The notes beneath the pieces are model-generated. The model saw only the letters and a list, made by a program, of their open reading frames with translations. It was not told the origin of the DNA and did no database searches. DNA of 64,000 nucleotides from JAYSYM01 sp964543475 (GTDB taxonomy: Bacteria; Bdellovibrionota; Bdellovibrionia; Bdellovibrionales; JAMPXM01): assembly GCA_964543475.1 (NCBI GenBank), contig CAZIYJ010000010.1:40577-104576 (forward strand), in the 5' to 3' direction. Made by a program: the position numbers and the translations under genes. Numbering within the stretch: position 1 is the stretch's first letter; each line of letters begins with the position of its first letter. Below, piece by piece: positions 25,403 through 34,069 of the stretch.

Positions 25403-26407
25403 TTATAAACCTTTTCCTGCCATGAACTTAGCTAGATCGATCATTCGAGAACTGAACCCTGTTTCGTTATCGTACCAAGAAAGAACTTTGCCGAGACGAG
25501 GGCCTACAGTCATCGTGCTGTCGAGATCGATGATTGAGCTAAGTCGGTTACCGTTGAAGTCACGGCTAACGAGAGGCGCTGATTCAACTCCCATCACGTT
25601 TTTCAATTCGCCCTCTGACGCCTTGATCAAAGTTTGATTGATTGCATCGACGGTTAGGTCTTTTTTTGCGTGGAATGTAAAATCAACCAAACTTACGTTC
25701 GGCGTCGGAACGCGAATTGATAATCCATCAAGGCGTCCTTTTAACTCTGGCAAAACTTCACTTACTGCAACAGCAGCACCGGTCGTTGTTGGAATCATAG
25801 ATTCAGAAGCTGTACGAGCGCGACGTAAGTCTTTGTGAGGAGCATCGAGTACACGCTGATCGTTTGTGAACGAGTGAATCGTTGTCATCATCCCATGTTC
25901 AATTCCGAATGACTCATGAAGAGTTTTTGCAAGCGGCGCTAAACAGTTCGTTGTGCAAGACGCATTTGAAATTACGTGATGCTTCGATGGATCGTAAGTT
26001 TTATGGTTAATACCGTAAACGACTGTCATGTCGACGCCATCTGCGGGTGCTGAAACCATTACGCGCTTCGCTCCGGCTTCAACGTGTTTCATGAATTCTT
26101 CTTTTTTCTTAAAGGCGCCTGTGCATTCTAGAACGATGTCGCAACCCCAAGCTTTCCATGGAATCTTCGATGGATCTTTTTCTGCGCTCATCGGAATTTT
26201 TTTGCCATCGATGAAAAGGAATTGCCCCTCAGCTTTTACATCGTGCGGGAAAATTCCATGAGTGCTGTCGTATTTGAGTAAGTGAGCTGAGCCTTCAGCA
26301 CTGTCGAGGTTGTTAATGCCAACGATTTCTAATTCGTCGAAACCAAGTCTGAAAAGAACGCGACCAATTCTTCCGAAGCCGTTAATGCCTACTCGAACCT
26401 TTGCCAT
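25403..26407 (-). CDS. gap: Glyceraldehyde-3-phosphate dehydrogenase, type I
   Basis: 334 residues. The NAD-binding GINGFGRIGRVLFR opens the protein, the catalytic Cys is in SNASCTTNCLAP, and the end is SWYDNETGFSSRM. It oxidises glyceraldehyde 3-phosphate with phosphate and NAD. First gene of the gap-pgk-tpiA operon, with GGGAG before the ATG. Its candidate promoter (26435-26463) overlaps the repeat array that lies after tatD. Confidence 0.98.
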   Translation of the reverse strand: MAKVRVGINGFGRIGRVLFRLGFDELEIVGINNLDSAEGSAHLLKYDSTHGIFPHDVKAEGQFLFIDGKKIPMSAEKDPSKIPWKAWGCDIVLECTGAFKKKEEFMKHVEAGAKRVMVSAPADGVDMTVVYGINHKTYDPSKHHVISNASCTTNCLAPLAKTLHESFGIEHGMMTTIHSFTNDQRVLDAPHKDLRRARTASESMIPTTTGAAVAVSEVLPELKGRLDGLSIRVPTPNVSLVDFTFHAKKDLTVDAINQTLIKASEGELKNVMGVESAPLVSRDFNGNRLSSIIDLDSTMTVGPRLGKVLSWYDNETGFSSRMIDLAKFMAGKGL

Positions 26408-26434
26408 TCGAAAACTCCCTTTTGATAGAGAGAC

Positions 26435-26463
26435 AATCTAGCCATGAGAAGGCATGAAGGCAA
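26435..26463 (-). promoter_or_regulatory. Candidate gap-operon promoter partly built from the repeat array
   Basis: On the minus strand TTGCCT (26458-26463) and TAGATT (26435-26440) are 17 bases apart, each a 4/6 match to consensus. The -35 box and spacer lie within the GGCATGAAGG array. The expected leader is about 20 bases and contains the GGGAG ribosome site. Confidence 0.4.
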
Positions 26464-26590
26464 GGAGCCATGGGGCCAAGAAGGTTAAAGTCGAAAGGCA
26501 AAATGGCACTCGACCATCACACTTCATGCCTTTGACCATCATGCCTTCATGCCTTCATGGCTTCTTGGCTTCTTGGCTTCTTGCCTTCAT
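26441..26590. repeat. Inverted pair of GGCATGAAG/GGCAAGAAG arrays without cargo gene
   Basis: The left arm (26441-26485) has about five units of 8-9 bp such as GGCATGAAG and GCCAAGAAGG. The right arm (26521-26590) has about eight units in the opposite orientation (GCCTTCATG, GGCTTCTTG). About 35 bases separate them, so the pair can fold into a long imperfect hairpin. The right arm contains the tatD stop codon. The same units flank the S23 gene at 60664-61143. Confidence 0.8.
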
Positions 26591-27357
26591 ACCTTTAATT
26601 TTGGGAAGGTTCGCTTAGCATTGATACGAGTCTGCGCCATGAGCTCATCCATTGTGACGCCCTTAATTTGCGCAACGACTTCGGCCGTATGTACGACGTA
26701 CGCCGGCACATTCTTTTTTCCGCGGTGAGGCATCGGAGACAAGAAGGGAGCATCGGTCTCAACGTGCAAACGCTCGATCGGGACGTGGCGGACAACCTCA
26801 CGAAGTTCATCAGCTTTTTTAAAAGTAGCGACCCCCGAAATTGAAATGTCTAAACCTAGGCTCAGCGCCTGGTCAGCCAACCACTGAGTACCGGTAAAGC
26901 AGTGCAAAATTCCGCGAACCTTTCCACCATACTCCGCTAAAATATCGGCGGTGTCTTGTTCGGCATCTCGCGTGTGAATTTCGACTGGCAGAGACTTCTC
27001 GATTGAAATCTCAAGCTGGCGGCGAAAAGCTGCCTTCTGAATTTCGCGAGGCGCGTTGTCGTAATAGTAATCGAGGCCAATTTCGCCAATCGCGACGACT
27101 TCAGGTCGATCTGCATTCTCCATCAGAAATTTATCAACTTCGGGAGTGAAAAGCTCAGCTTCGTGAGGATGAACGCCTAACGTGCAGTAGACTTGTGGGT
27201 AATATTTTTTTGCGAGCTCGAGCACAACTGGATGATCTTTGGGTTCAGTTCCGATTGTGATGACGCCATCAACTCCCGCAGCTTTGCAATCGGCAAGCGC
27301 CTGCTCAGGCGATACTTCTAGCATGTTGAGATGAGTGTGAACGTCGATCCAGCCCAT
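26587..27357 (-). CDS. TatD-family metal-dependent hydrolase (DNase)
   Basis: 256 residues from the ATG at 27357. That ATG overlaps the holB stop as TAATG and gives the proper family start MGWIDVHTHLNM; a longer in-frame start exists but would extend into holB. Metal ligands include HTH, the E in GEIGLDYYY, H in EIHTRD, H in ILHCFTG and D in ETDAPFLSP. TatD enzymes are 3'-5' exonucleases. The TGA stop lies inside the repeat array. It is third in the tmk-holB-tatD operon. Confidence 0.95.
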   Translation of the reverse strand: MGWIDVHTHLNMLEVSPEQALADCKAAGVDGVITIGTEPKDHPVVLELAKKYYPQVYCTLGVHPHEAELFTPEVDKFLMENADRPEVVAIGEIGLDYYYDNAPREIQKAAFRRQLEISIEKSLPVEIHTRDAEQDTADILAEYGGKVRGILHCFTGTQWLADQALSLGLDISISGVATFKKADELREVVRHVPIERLHVETDAPFLSPMPHRGKKNVPAYVVHTAEVVAQIKGVTMDELMAQTRINAKRTFPKLKV

Positions 27358-28337
27358 TATGCATTCACCGTAGAAGCAGCCTGGCGTTTTAGCAAATACC
27401 AAAAGTTTTCAAAGCTCAGCTGACGATCAACTTGGCCGTGAATATCGCGTTCAATTTGAAGTAAGGCCTGGGCTAATTCACCAATGTGCGAAGGCGCAAA
27501 ACGTGCTCCCCACTCAATTAATTCAGGCTGGTCAGAGTTAATAATTTGCTCAGTGTGTCCCGCTCTTGCGAAACTGAAATCTCGAAGTGCTGTCATCCAG
27601 CATCGAACCAAGAAAAGAGCTGAAACCTTATCAGAAATTAATTCCTTCATGTCGCTCATGGAAGCCGTGCCACTCAATGCCTGCGATAAAATTCGAAGTG
27701 ACGCAATTCGATCCCCGGCGGCCCCGCCATTTTCATCTGAAAGTTGTCGAGCAACTTCGACACTCCCCTGACTTGACCGAATGACCCAGTCGTCGAACTT
27801 TCCAATCTTTTTAAGATCGCTTCCTAGTAAGGCAGCGAATCTGAAAACTTGTGATCGAGAGCGAATGGTTGGCAGCAATGCCGAGGGATTTGCTGTAATT
27901 AAAAAGAAGTAATTGCCAGGCGCCGGCTCTTCAATCGATTTCAATAGAGCGTTGCTAGCTTGAGGATTAAGTAAGTGCGCTTGATCAATTATCACTGCAC
28001 GTGCCCGACCGAGCTTTTGTAAATTCAAAAAACGCAAAACTTCATGGGCTTGTTCAATTTTGATCTGAGTGCCAGCAGGTTCAACAACGTGTAGGGCTTC
28101 GCTTTGCCGCGTTTCTATTCGCAGACAAGGGCCGCAAAGACCGCAAGCTTTAGCCGAAACAACAGTTCGCATCTCACAGGCCAGAGTTTGCACGAATCCA
28201 AGTGCCACTAACTTTTTGCCGACACCTGACGGGCCAGAGTAGATCGACGTCGACGGAAACCGCTCACTTAAGACACTCTGCTGAAGTGTTGCGATGACCT
28301 GCTCATGACCTATAACTGATTCGAGGATTTGGGCCAT
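27357..28337 (-). CDS. holB: DNA polymerase III delta' subunit
   Basis: 326 residues. AAA+ clamp-loader fold with a P-loop YSGPSGVGKKLVALGF near residue 36, a four-Cys zinc module (C54, then a CGLCGPC cluster), a DEAH-like IIDQAHLL Walker B region and SNALLKSIEEP. The short length and weak ATPase motifs fit delta' rather than DnaX. It lies 2 bases after tmk and overlaps tatD, a widespread tmk-holB-tatD order. Confidence 0.92.
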   Translation of the reverse strand: MAQILESVIGHEQVIATLQQSVLSERFPSTSIYSGPSGVGKKLVALGFVQTLACEMRTVVSAKACGLCGPCLRIETRQSEALHVVEPAGTQIKIEQAHEVLRFLNLQKLGRARAVIIDQAHLLNPQASNALLKSIEEPAPGNYFFLITANPSALLPTIRSRSQVFRFAALLGSDLKKIGKFDDWVIRSSQGSVEVARQLSDENGGAAGDRIASLRILSQALSGTASMSDMKELISDKVSALFLVRCWMTALRDFSFARAGHTEQIINSDQPELIEWGARFAPSHIGELAQALLQIERDIHGQVDRQLSFENFWYLLKRQAASTVNA

Positions 28338-28339
28338 CG

Positions 28340-28978
28340 CTAGCCCTCCAGCAATCGACGTTGAACTAAAATTGACTTCAAGTGATCAAACAAGTCGCCC
28401 GGAGACAATTTCGCATCCATCACAAGCCAACTTTGCGGCTGTTCTTTTGCCTGCGCAAGATACCCTTGGCGAACCGACTCATGAAAGCTCAGCTTCTCTG
28501 CTTCCATACGGTCAGATTCAGAGCCGAGCTTGAGATTTCTTTGTTCAATCCGCGAGAGACTTTCTTGCACCGGAAGATCTAGCAAAACTGTCAGGTGAGG
28601 AACTCGCTTATTGGTCGCATAGCTATTGAGCCAATCGATGTCGCTGCGATCAAGGCCACGAGCAAAACACTGAAAGGCGATCGTGCTGGCGTAAAACCTG
28701 TCGCACAAAACCCACTGCCCTGCTTTTAAAGCCGGCTCAATGACGTTATCGACGTGTTGGGCGCGAGATGCTTGGTAAAGTAGAACTTCGGTGCGGGCAA
28801 CGGGTGCTTCCCCTTGGGTCCGAAGCAGAAGATTTCGAATTTCTTCTGCGAGAGGAGTACCGCCCGGCTCGCGAGTCATGATGAAGTTCTTCTGTTGGGA
28901 GCGGAGATGATCAGATAAGTTACGCATCAGCGTACTTTTTCCAGATCCATCGAGCCCTTCAAAAACAATAAATGCCAT
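28340..28978 (-). CDS. tmk: Thymidylate kinase
   Basis: 212 residues. P-loop FEGLDGSGKSTLMRNL near residue 5, the DRF motif in LCDRFYASTIAFQ, and TREPGGTPLAEEIRN. It phosphorylates dTMP to dTDP. First gene of the minus-strand tmk-holB-tatD operon and divergent from secG. Confidence 0.97.
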   Translation of the reverse strand: MAFIVFEGLDGSGKSTLMRNLSDHLRSQQKNFIMTREPGGTPLAEEIRNLLLRTQGEAPVARTEVLLYQASRAQHVDNVIEPALKAGQWVLCDRFYASTIAFQCFARGLDRSDIDWLNSYATNKRVPHLTVLLDLPVQESLSRIEQRNLKLGSESDRMEAEKLSFHESVRQGYLAQAKEQPQSWLVMDAKLSPGDLFDHLKSILVQRRLLEG

Positions 28979-29077
28979 ATCTTCTTACTTCTGTTGAATA
29001 GACTCCCTAAAGTCATTGATTGCGGCATCGCGTTACCCTATACTGCGGCCTTCCTATTTCGGAGGTTTGTCCCAGCT

Positions 29078-29455
29078 ATGATGACGTTGCTTGCTGTTTG
29101 CCACATTATTTTCGCCATTTTGTTGATCTGTCTTGTTCTACTTCAAGATCCTAAAAACGCAGGCGCAGGCGGAATGTTCGGAGGCGGCGGATCGAATTCG
29201 CTTCTTGGCAGCACAGGTGGCGCAACTTTCCTCACTCGACTTACTCGTTATTCAGCAATGGCGTTTGGAATCACCTGTTTAGTGATGACGATCATGAGCC
29301 GCCCAAATGTTGGTTCGGTTTTAGACGCTGACATGAATCCACCACCGCTTAATAACACAACTGCGCCGGCTCCAGCTGAGCAGCAAGGTGCGCCAGCAGC
29401 TCCTAATGTTCCAGGTGCAGCAGCTCCCGAGATTCCTCCTCCGCAAAAAAACTAG
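29078..29455 (+). CDS. secG: SecG subunit of the Sec translocon
   Basis: 125 residues from 29078 (a second ATG follows directly). Two membrane helices (about 3-25 and 55-75) enclose the family motif LLQDPKNAGAGGMFGGG. The C-terminus is a Pro/Ala-rich tail. SecG assists SecYE-SecA in protein export. A GGAGG lies 12 bases before the ATG, which is wide; longer in-frame starts lack SecG similarity. Confidence 0.92.
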   Translation: MMTLLAVCHIIFAILLICLVLLQDPKNAGAGGMFGGGGSNSLLGSTGGATFLTRLTRYSAMAFGITCLVMTIMSRPNVGSVLDADMNPPPLNNTTAPAPAEQQGAPAAPNVPGAAAPEIPPPQKN

Positions 29456-29464
29456 TTTAGTTTC

Positions 29465-30337
29465 ATGAAATCAAAACTCCATCAGCGCAAATTGGTTCTC
29501 ATTTCTTTTGCGCTAGTGTTGGTCGGAGTTTTGCTCGCCTTCTTTGCGATCACGCAACCGAAGCGCAAGACTTATTCTCCTGAAGAATTAGCATTCTGGG
29601 TTGATGCGCAAGGCGAAGTGCAAGTTCGCAAACCCAACACCGACGAATTCATTGAAGCAAAAATCGACGACAGCATTTTCTCAACTGAAACCGCTCGAAC
29701 TGGGCCCGATGCAAAAGCCACGTTTGAAATTGTAGGCGGAGCTGCATTTGATTTGTCAGAAAGCAGCCGAATACTTTTTGAGAAAAACGCCAGTGGTAAA
29801 ACTCGGGTGACCCTACTCGACGGTCGAATGCGATGGAAAGGTACCGGCGACCTAAGTTTTGTTGAAGTAGCCCGACAGGGACAAATTGTTTCGCAAGAAG
29901 AAGTGAAAGATTCAGAGATCTCAGCAAACGTTCAGGTGATTGCAAGCGGAACAGTTTCAAGTTTGGTTGTTCCGACTCAAGGTGAAATCACTGATCAATC
30001 AGAAAACGAACTGCCAAGCGAGCCGATCTCGGCTGAAAATCGAATCACTATTTCCCAAGAAGAAATTTTGAATGTCTTAAGCATTCGACTCGGCCAGTTT
30101 AAGAAATGTTACTTAAGCCTCATTCAGAGAGTTCAAAACGAAAAAATTAAAGCGAACGTTCTTATCTCGTTTATGATTTTGCCAAACGGAAACATTGAAG
30201 ACTCGCGCGTTTGGAAATCAAACGTGAGCGATCGTTTATTCCTTGGCTGCTTGTCAGAAGTCGTCGCTCGCACTCGCTTTAAGCCTTTTAGAGGCGACCC
30301 GATCAGAGTCGACGAATTCCCCCTAGATTTTGAATAG
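29465..30337 (+). CDS. FecR-domain protein with AgmX/TonB-like C-terminal domain
   Basis: 290 residues. An N-terminal membrane helix (10-29) is followed by a FecR-like beta domain (about 38-140; VQVRKP..D..I..TARTGPDAKATFEI). The C-terminal alpha/beta domain (about 195-288) has CY..L and GNIEDSRVWKSNVSDRLFLGC, typical of AgmX/PglI-type TonB-like domains of delta-proteobacteria. It probably acts in the envelope. It starts 9 bases after secG and is likely cotranscribed. Confidence 0.75.
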   Translation: MKSKLHQRKLVLISFALVLVGVLLAFFAITQPKRKTYSPEELAFWVDAQGEVQVRKPNTDEFIEAKIDDSIFSTETARTGPDAKATFEIVGGAAFDLSESSRILFEKNASGKTRVTLLDGRMRWKGTGDLSFVEVARQGQIVSQEEVKDSEISANVQVIASGTVSSLVVPTQGEITDQSENELPSEPISAENRITISQEEILNVLSIRLGQFKKCYLSLIQRVQNEKIKANVLISFMILPNGNIEDSRVWKSNVSDRLFLGCLSEVVARTRFKPFRGDPIRVDEFPLDFE

Positions 30338-30342
30338 ATGAT

Positions 30343-30723
30343 CTATTCAGATCCAAGATTTTCGATGCATGAAGTTTCTTGATCGTCATCAGCCGTTAGA
30401 CTGCGAAGATCGTCATTTAGAACTGAGTACGTGAGGCGGCAGCTGCGGCCTTCAAGTTCTGATTCAGAAGAGAAACGAACATCAAATCCTACACTGCAGA
30501 AGTACCATTTTTTCCCGGGTGTGCTTTTTGACAATCGCTCAACGCAAGAGACATCTGGCTTTCCGTTAATTTCGGCAACGTACGCTGAACCATCGCCTTC
30601 GTTCACTGTATCACTCAAAATATTATCCATGTCATTTGCGATCGCTTGCTTAACTTCATCGAGACTTGCTGCTTGAGACTGAGCAGAGATCAAAAGAACG
30701 ACGCAGATTAATACAGCTTTCAT
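30343..30723 (-). CDS. Small secreted Cys-containing protein, unknown
   Basis: 126 residues from the ATG at 30723, chosen over 30771 because AAAGGAG precedes it and the signal peptide (cleavage after SQA) begins there. The mature part has four Cys (two likely disulphides), is acidic and beta-rich. It converges on the FecR gene with 5 bases between the stops. No family recognised. Confidence 0.65.
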   Translation of the reverse strand: MKAVLICVVLLISAQSQAASLDEVKQAIANDMDNILSDTVNEGDGSAYVAEINGKPDVSCVERLSKSTPGKKWYFCSVGFDVRFSSESELEGRSCRLTYSVLNDDLRSLTADDDQETSCIENLGSE

Positions 30724-30937
30724 CGAGGGCTCCTTTAACGATTGGGCGGATGATATTAAATCCGACACCACTCTGCCACTGTCAGGATTCTGTACAGGCG
30801 ATTCTTACAGCCGCACAGGTCAACTTTGTCTATGAATTTGACATCGACTGGGCGAATTTTGCTCGACACTTAGCCTAGCGTTCAGCCTGCTCTACATTGC
30901 AGACCAACTGGCTATGCAATTGCAGTTTCTATGAAGG

Positions 30938-31891
30938 GTGAAGGCACTTCTATTTACCATTCTATTCTGCCTAGGGGCCGTGCCGGCTCATTCGAACACT
31001 TGCGCGCAAGTATTCGCTCGAAGCTCATTGACCGCCGCCTCCCCGTTTTTTGAAGCTTTAGGCGCGAAAGATAGAATAAGCCGCGAGTTTTTAAATAACC
31101 AAATCAAAGAACGAGAGTTAATCGGACTGTCTTTTGATGGAACAAGAGTTCGTCGCATGAGTGCCGCAAATGTTGATCCTGGCGGTGAGAACAACGGCAT
31201 ATTCTTTTACAAATCCGGTGAAAAAAATCTTGTTTTAAAACTGCTTAGTGCGACAGACAGAGAATCTGCTGCAAATCACGAAACTCCTTTCGATTCTTTT
31301 TTTAACGAAGTTCAAGCAACTATCTACATGGGTAGAGCTGGTGGTCCGAAGATAGAAGAAGTGGGTATAGTTAAGATTGCCGGCGATCGCTATTACTACG
31401 TTGCGATGGAAGCTGCCTTGGGCGTCGCAAAAACTCACACCTTCAGAGAAATTGCAGACGCAGATGCGATACCTTATTTTTTATGGGTTAACGGAAAAAA
31501 TGGAAAATCATTCGTCAGTGAACTTGCCACGAGAGTTTGGCAAACGTTGGAGCGAGGGTATACGCCTGGGGTAGATCCGCAACTTGTCGTCGATAAAAAT
31601 ACTCGAGAGGTTCAGTGGATTGATGGCAACACCTGGAGAGCGCTACCAAAAAGTCAGCTGCTGAATGAGACCGTTAGATTAGAAACTGCAATATCGAAGA
31701 TGATCATTGAGATGGGACACGCCTTTGAAAAAGGCGAGAGAAACCCGAAAGTCATCGCGGCGAAATTTAAACTTGAACTTTTTAAGCGCGTTCGCGCATC
31801 TCATTTGCGAGACATTCTTCTTGAACAGGCATCTCAACGCCCACAATCTGACAGCACGAGTGAATTTTTAAATTATTTAAAACTCGATTAA
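30938..31891 (+). CDS. Secreted protein with possible protein-kinase-like fold
   Basis: 317 residues from a GTG at 30938 with GAAGG just before it. The signal peptide is followed by SNTCAQVF, the same post-cleavage motif found in the proteins at 52906 and 54511. A stretch with LVLKLL, FFNEVQATIYMG and YYYVAMEA resembles a kinase N-lobe and hinge. QLVVDKNTREVQWIDGNTW resembles a catalytic loop and metal Asp. The Gly-rich loop and HRD are not clear. Function unknown; kinase-like is a weak structural guess. Confidence 0.6.
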   Translation: MKALLFTILFCLGAVPAHSNTCAQVFARSSLTAASPFFEALGAKDRISREFLNNQIKERELIGLSFDGTRVRRMSAANVDPGGENNGIFFYKSGEKNLVLKLLSATDRESAANHETPFDSFFNEVQATIYMGRAGGPKIEEVGIVKIAGDRYYYVAMEAALGVAKTHTFREIADADAIPYFLWVNGKNGKSFVSELATRVWQTLERGYTPGVDPQLVVDKNTREVQWIDGNTWRALPKSQLLNETVRLETAISKMIIEMGHAFEKGERNPKVIAAKFKLELFKRVRASHLRDILLEQASQRPQSDSTSEFLNYLKLD

Positions 31892-31909
31892 TTTTTGCGA
31901 AACAGGCGA

Positions 31910-32986
31910 TTAACGGAAGTCGTGGAGGTAGTCGATGTGGTCAGGGACCCAAGGCTCTGTGACGCCATAAAGGCCGTACACTCTGTTCCCTACCCGATCA
32001 GTGACCTTTGCGGGCTCGATCGTTGTTGCGAAGTCAGAGGGGAAAAGTTTTTGCTCTTGAAGAGATGGCAAAATTCGGGCGACGCTCTCGTCGCTTAAAA
32101 TTCGGCGGCGAACCAAGTTATCAAAGCTTGATTGAAGCTCGTCTTGAGTGAAGCCGTAATTCATTAACATGTCTTGAGCGACATGAATCACTTGCTCTGT
32201 TTTCAACCGATGATCTTGAAATAGATCGAGCGCAGTTTGGAATGAATTCGTACTTGGAATCGTCCGTCGGCCAAACTTTAAGTAATATTCAGAGTCCGTG
32301 TCGGTAGCTAAGTTAATATAGATTTTTTCGACTGGATCGCCCGGAGTAATTTGGTCTTGAAGGTCCAAGATCGTTTCGGTTTGAGAGCCGACCACATGAA
32401 GACCACGGAGAATGTTCAGTAAATCTTTTTCATTCCAGCGGCGAGCGCAAATATCAGAGTAAAGCGAGTAAATGATCGCATCGGACTCTGAATCATCACC
32501 CCAAAGGATCTGCCTGACGTCATCACGCAATCTCAAGCGAAGTTGAAGTAACGCTTGAAGTTTAAAGCCTACCTGATGAGTAAGACGCGATAAACGTCCG
32601 GGCTTAAGATTTCTCAAGTTGTCTTTGTAGTATCCGCCCAGTGGTAAAATCGAATCGATCTCTAGCTTCTCGCGAATCTTGTTTTCCATTTGTGGAGGAG
32701 AAGCTGTGATAAAGAAAATTGGAAAAGCAGAACGGCCGCGCTCTTCGATCCAGTACTCTTTAATGGCTCTAACCAATGAAGCTGTGCCTGGAATATTTTG
32801 CTTTTGAAAGGCTTTTTCAACTGCCGTTCGCCAAACTTCTTTAATCGTGCCGAAGTGAGTGTCGAGGTAGGTCTTATCGAGATCCCAGACAAAGACTTCT
32901 TCGAAAGTTTTTTCGATTTCGGCTTCTGAGTATTTAAAGAATACGACGTCGCCTGAGATGTGAGCTCGAGTTTTCCAGTCAGCCAT
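31910..32986 (-). CDS. HAD-fold phosphatase, App1/DUF2183-like
   Basis: 358 residues. The phosphatase motif is VWDLDKTYLDT (near residues 33-43), motif II is FFITASPP, and the final metal motif is LWGDDSESD. The set, together with the region between, matches the catalytic domain of App1-type phosphatidate phosphatases. These remove phosphate from phosphatidic acid or related lipids. It lacks a signal peptide. It starts 13 bases after the stop of the gene at 33000 and may share its transcript. Confidence 0.75.
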   Translation of the reverse strand: MADWKTRAHISGDVVFFKYSEAEIEKTFEEVFVWDLDKTYLDTHFGTIKEVWRTAVEKAFQKQNIPGTASLVRAIKEYWIEERGRSAFPIFFITASPPQMENKIREKLEIDSILPLGGYYKDNLRNLKPGRLSRLTHQVGFKLQALLQLRLRLRDDVRQILWGDDSESDAIIYSLYSDICARRWNEKDLLNILRGLHVVGSQTETILDLQDQITPGDPVEKIYINLATDTDSEYYLKFGRRTIPSTNSFQTALDLFQDHRLKTEQVIHVAQDMLMNYGFTQDELQSSFDNLVRRRILSDESVARILPSLQEQKLFPSDFATTIEPAKVTDRVGNRVYGLYGVTEPWVPDHIDYLHDFR

Positions 32987-32999
32987 TACCTATCGCCCA

Positions 33000-33977
33000 T
33001 CAAAAAGCCAGCAAGAGGAAGGCAGCAATACTTGCAAGCACACTTCCGGTTGTGAGTAATGGTTTACGTTCTTTGCGGACAGTTTCCATTGGCGCTGCTT
33101 CAGGTGAAAGCAGCTTAAGATCTGTTGTTGCCTTTAATTCATCGTCTTTGATCGCGAACTGAGCCTGCAGGCGCTCGAACTCTCGAGGCAAACGCACAAG
33201 CGAGAATTCTTTGATCAAGTCTCGTCGAACTGCTCGAGTGATTTCAACCGTCGCGATACCTTGAGACACTTTCACTACTCTTCCTTCGGCAATCGCAGAA
33301 ATTTTTCCGCCACCTTGAAAGACCGGCTTATTTGACTCGTATCCAATTCTTACCCACTGAACTGCATCACCAACTTGAGCAGCACTTTCGACACCCACGT
33401 CAATTTGCGAAAGTGTTTGTGAGCCATCGCTGTAAGTAGCTCGACCGATAAGTGGATCGACTATCTGAAACGCCTGGTAAGGGACAGATGCAATGAAGTC
33501 ACCAATGAGTTTCTTAGCCGCTGTTGGAAGCTGGTCACTTGCGGCAGTGGTTGCTCTAAGCTCAGAAGTTTTGCTCCAGAGAACGAAACCGTTAGCGGCA
33601 TCGTAAACAGTCATAGTGAGCGTACGTCCATTAAGCTCTCCGGTAATCAAAGCGTGAGCATCGAGGAGGCGCCCTAGGACAATTGCGTCAGCAGGCTCTA
33701 GGACTGAACGTGGGCGATAAGCCTCGTTCTTCACCATGAACTGCTTGCTTGCGACTAAGAATCGACGTGTGCCCGAAAGCTCTTCGCGAGTCTGCCACCA
33801 GGCCTCTTCAACAGCTTTAACTTTATCGGTGTCTGTTTTTAAGGGAAAAACCGCAAGTCGGCGAATGAGTTGGTGCTCAATATTGATCGCCTTCGGGCCC
33901 GGCTCAGAAATTTGGGCGAGCGCTGCTCCGGCGAACAACTGGGTGATCGAGAAAATTGAAAGGAGCAGGATTTTCAT
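33000..33977 (-). CDS. Exported CsgG/LpoB-like protein with C-terminal hydrophobic tail
   Basis: 325 residues. A signal peptide (1-22) precedes an alpha/beta domain (about 35-165): RRLAVFPLKT, RFLVASKQF, AHALITGELNG and FVLWSKT. It resembles the CsgG/LpoB/TolB-N-like fold. A second beta domain (about 175-275) and a C-terminal hydrophobic helix (308-325) follow. The tail may anchor it in a membrane. Similarity is structural and the role is unknown. Confidence 0.6.
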   Translation of the reverse strand: MKILLLSIFSITQLFAGAALAQISEPGPKAINIEHQLIRRLAVFPLKTDTDKVKAVEEAWWQTREELSGTRRFLVASKQFMVKNEAYRPRSVLEPADAIVLGRLLDAHALITGELNGRTLTMTVYDAANGFVLWSKTSELRATTAASDQLPTAAKKLIGDFIASVPYQAFQIVDPLIGRATYSDGSQTLSQIDVGVESAAQVGDAVQWVRIGYESNKPVFQGGGKISAIAEGRVVKVSQGIATVEITRAVRRDLIKEFSLVRLPREFERLQAQFAIKDDELKATTDLKLLSPEAAPMETVRKERKPLLTTGSVLASIAAFLLLAF

Positions 33978-34069
33978 GACTCTATTTTATGGAGTCGAGG
34001 CGCTGTGTCTACGACAAAGATGTCTGAGTTTTTAGACAACGCCTCGCGCAAGCCCTTAGGCCATCAGAA

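Noticed and set aside
30666..30878. 70-codon plus-strand frame in the 30724-30937 gap
   Set aside because: Starts within the antisense of the secreted protein gene, has no ribosome site and mixed composition; a TTGACA near 30838 has no matching -10.
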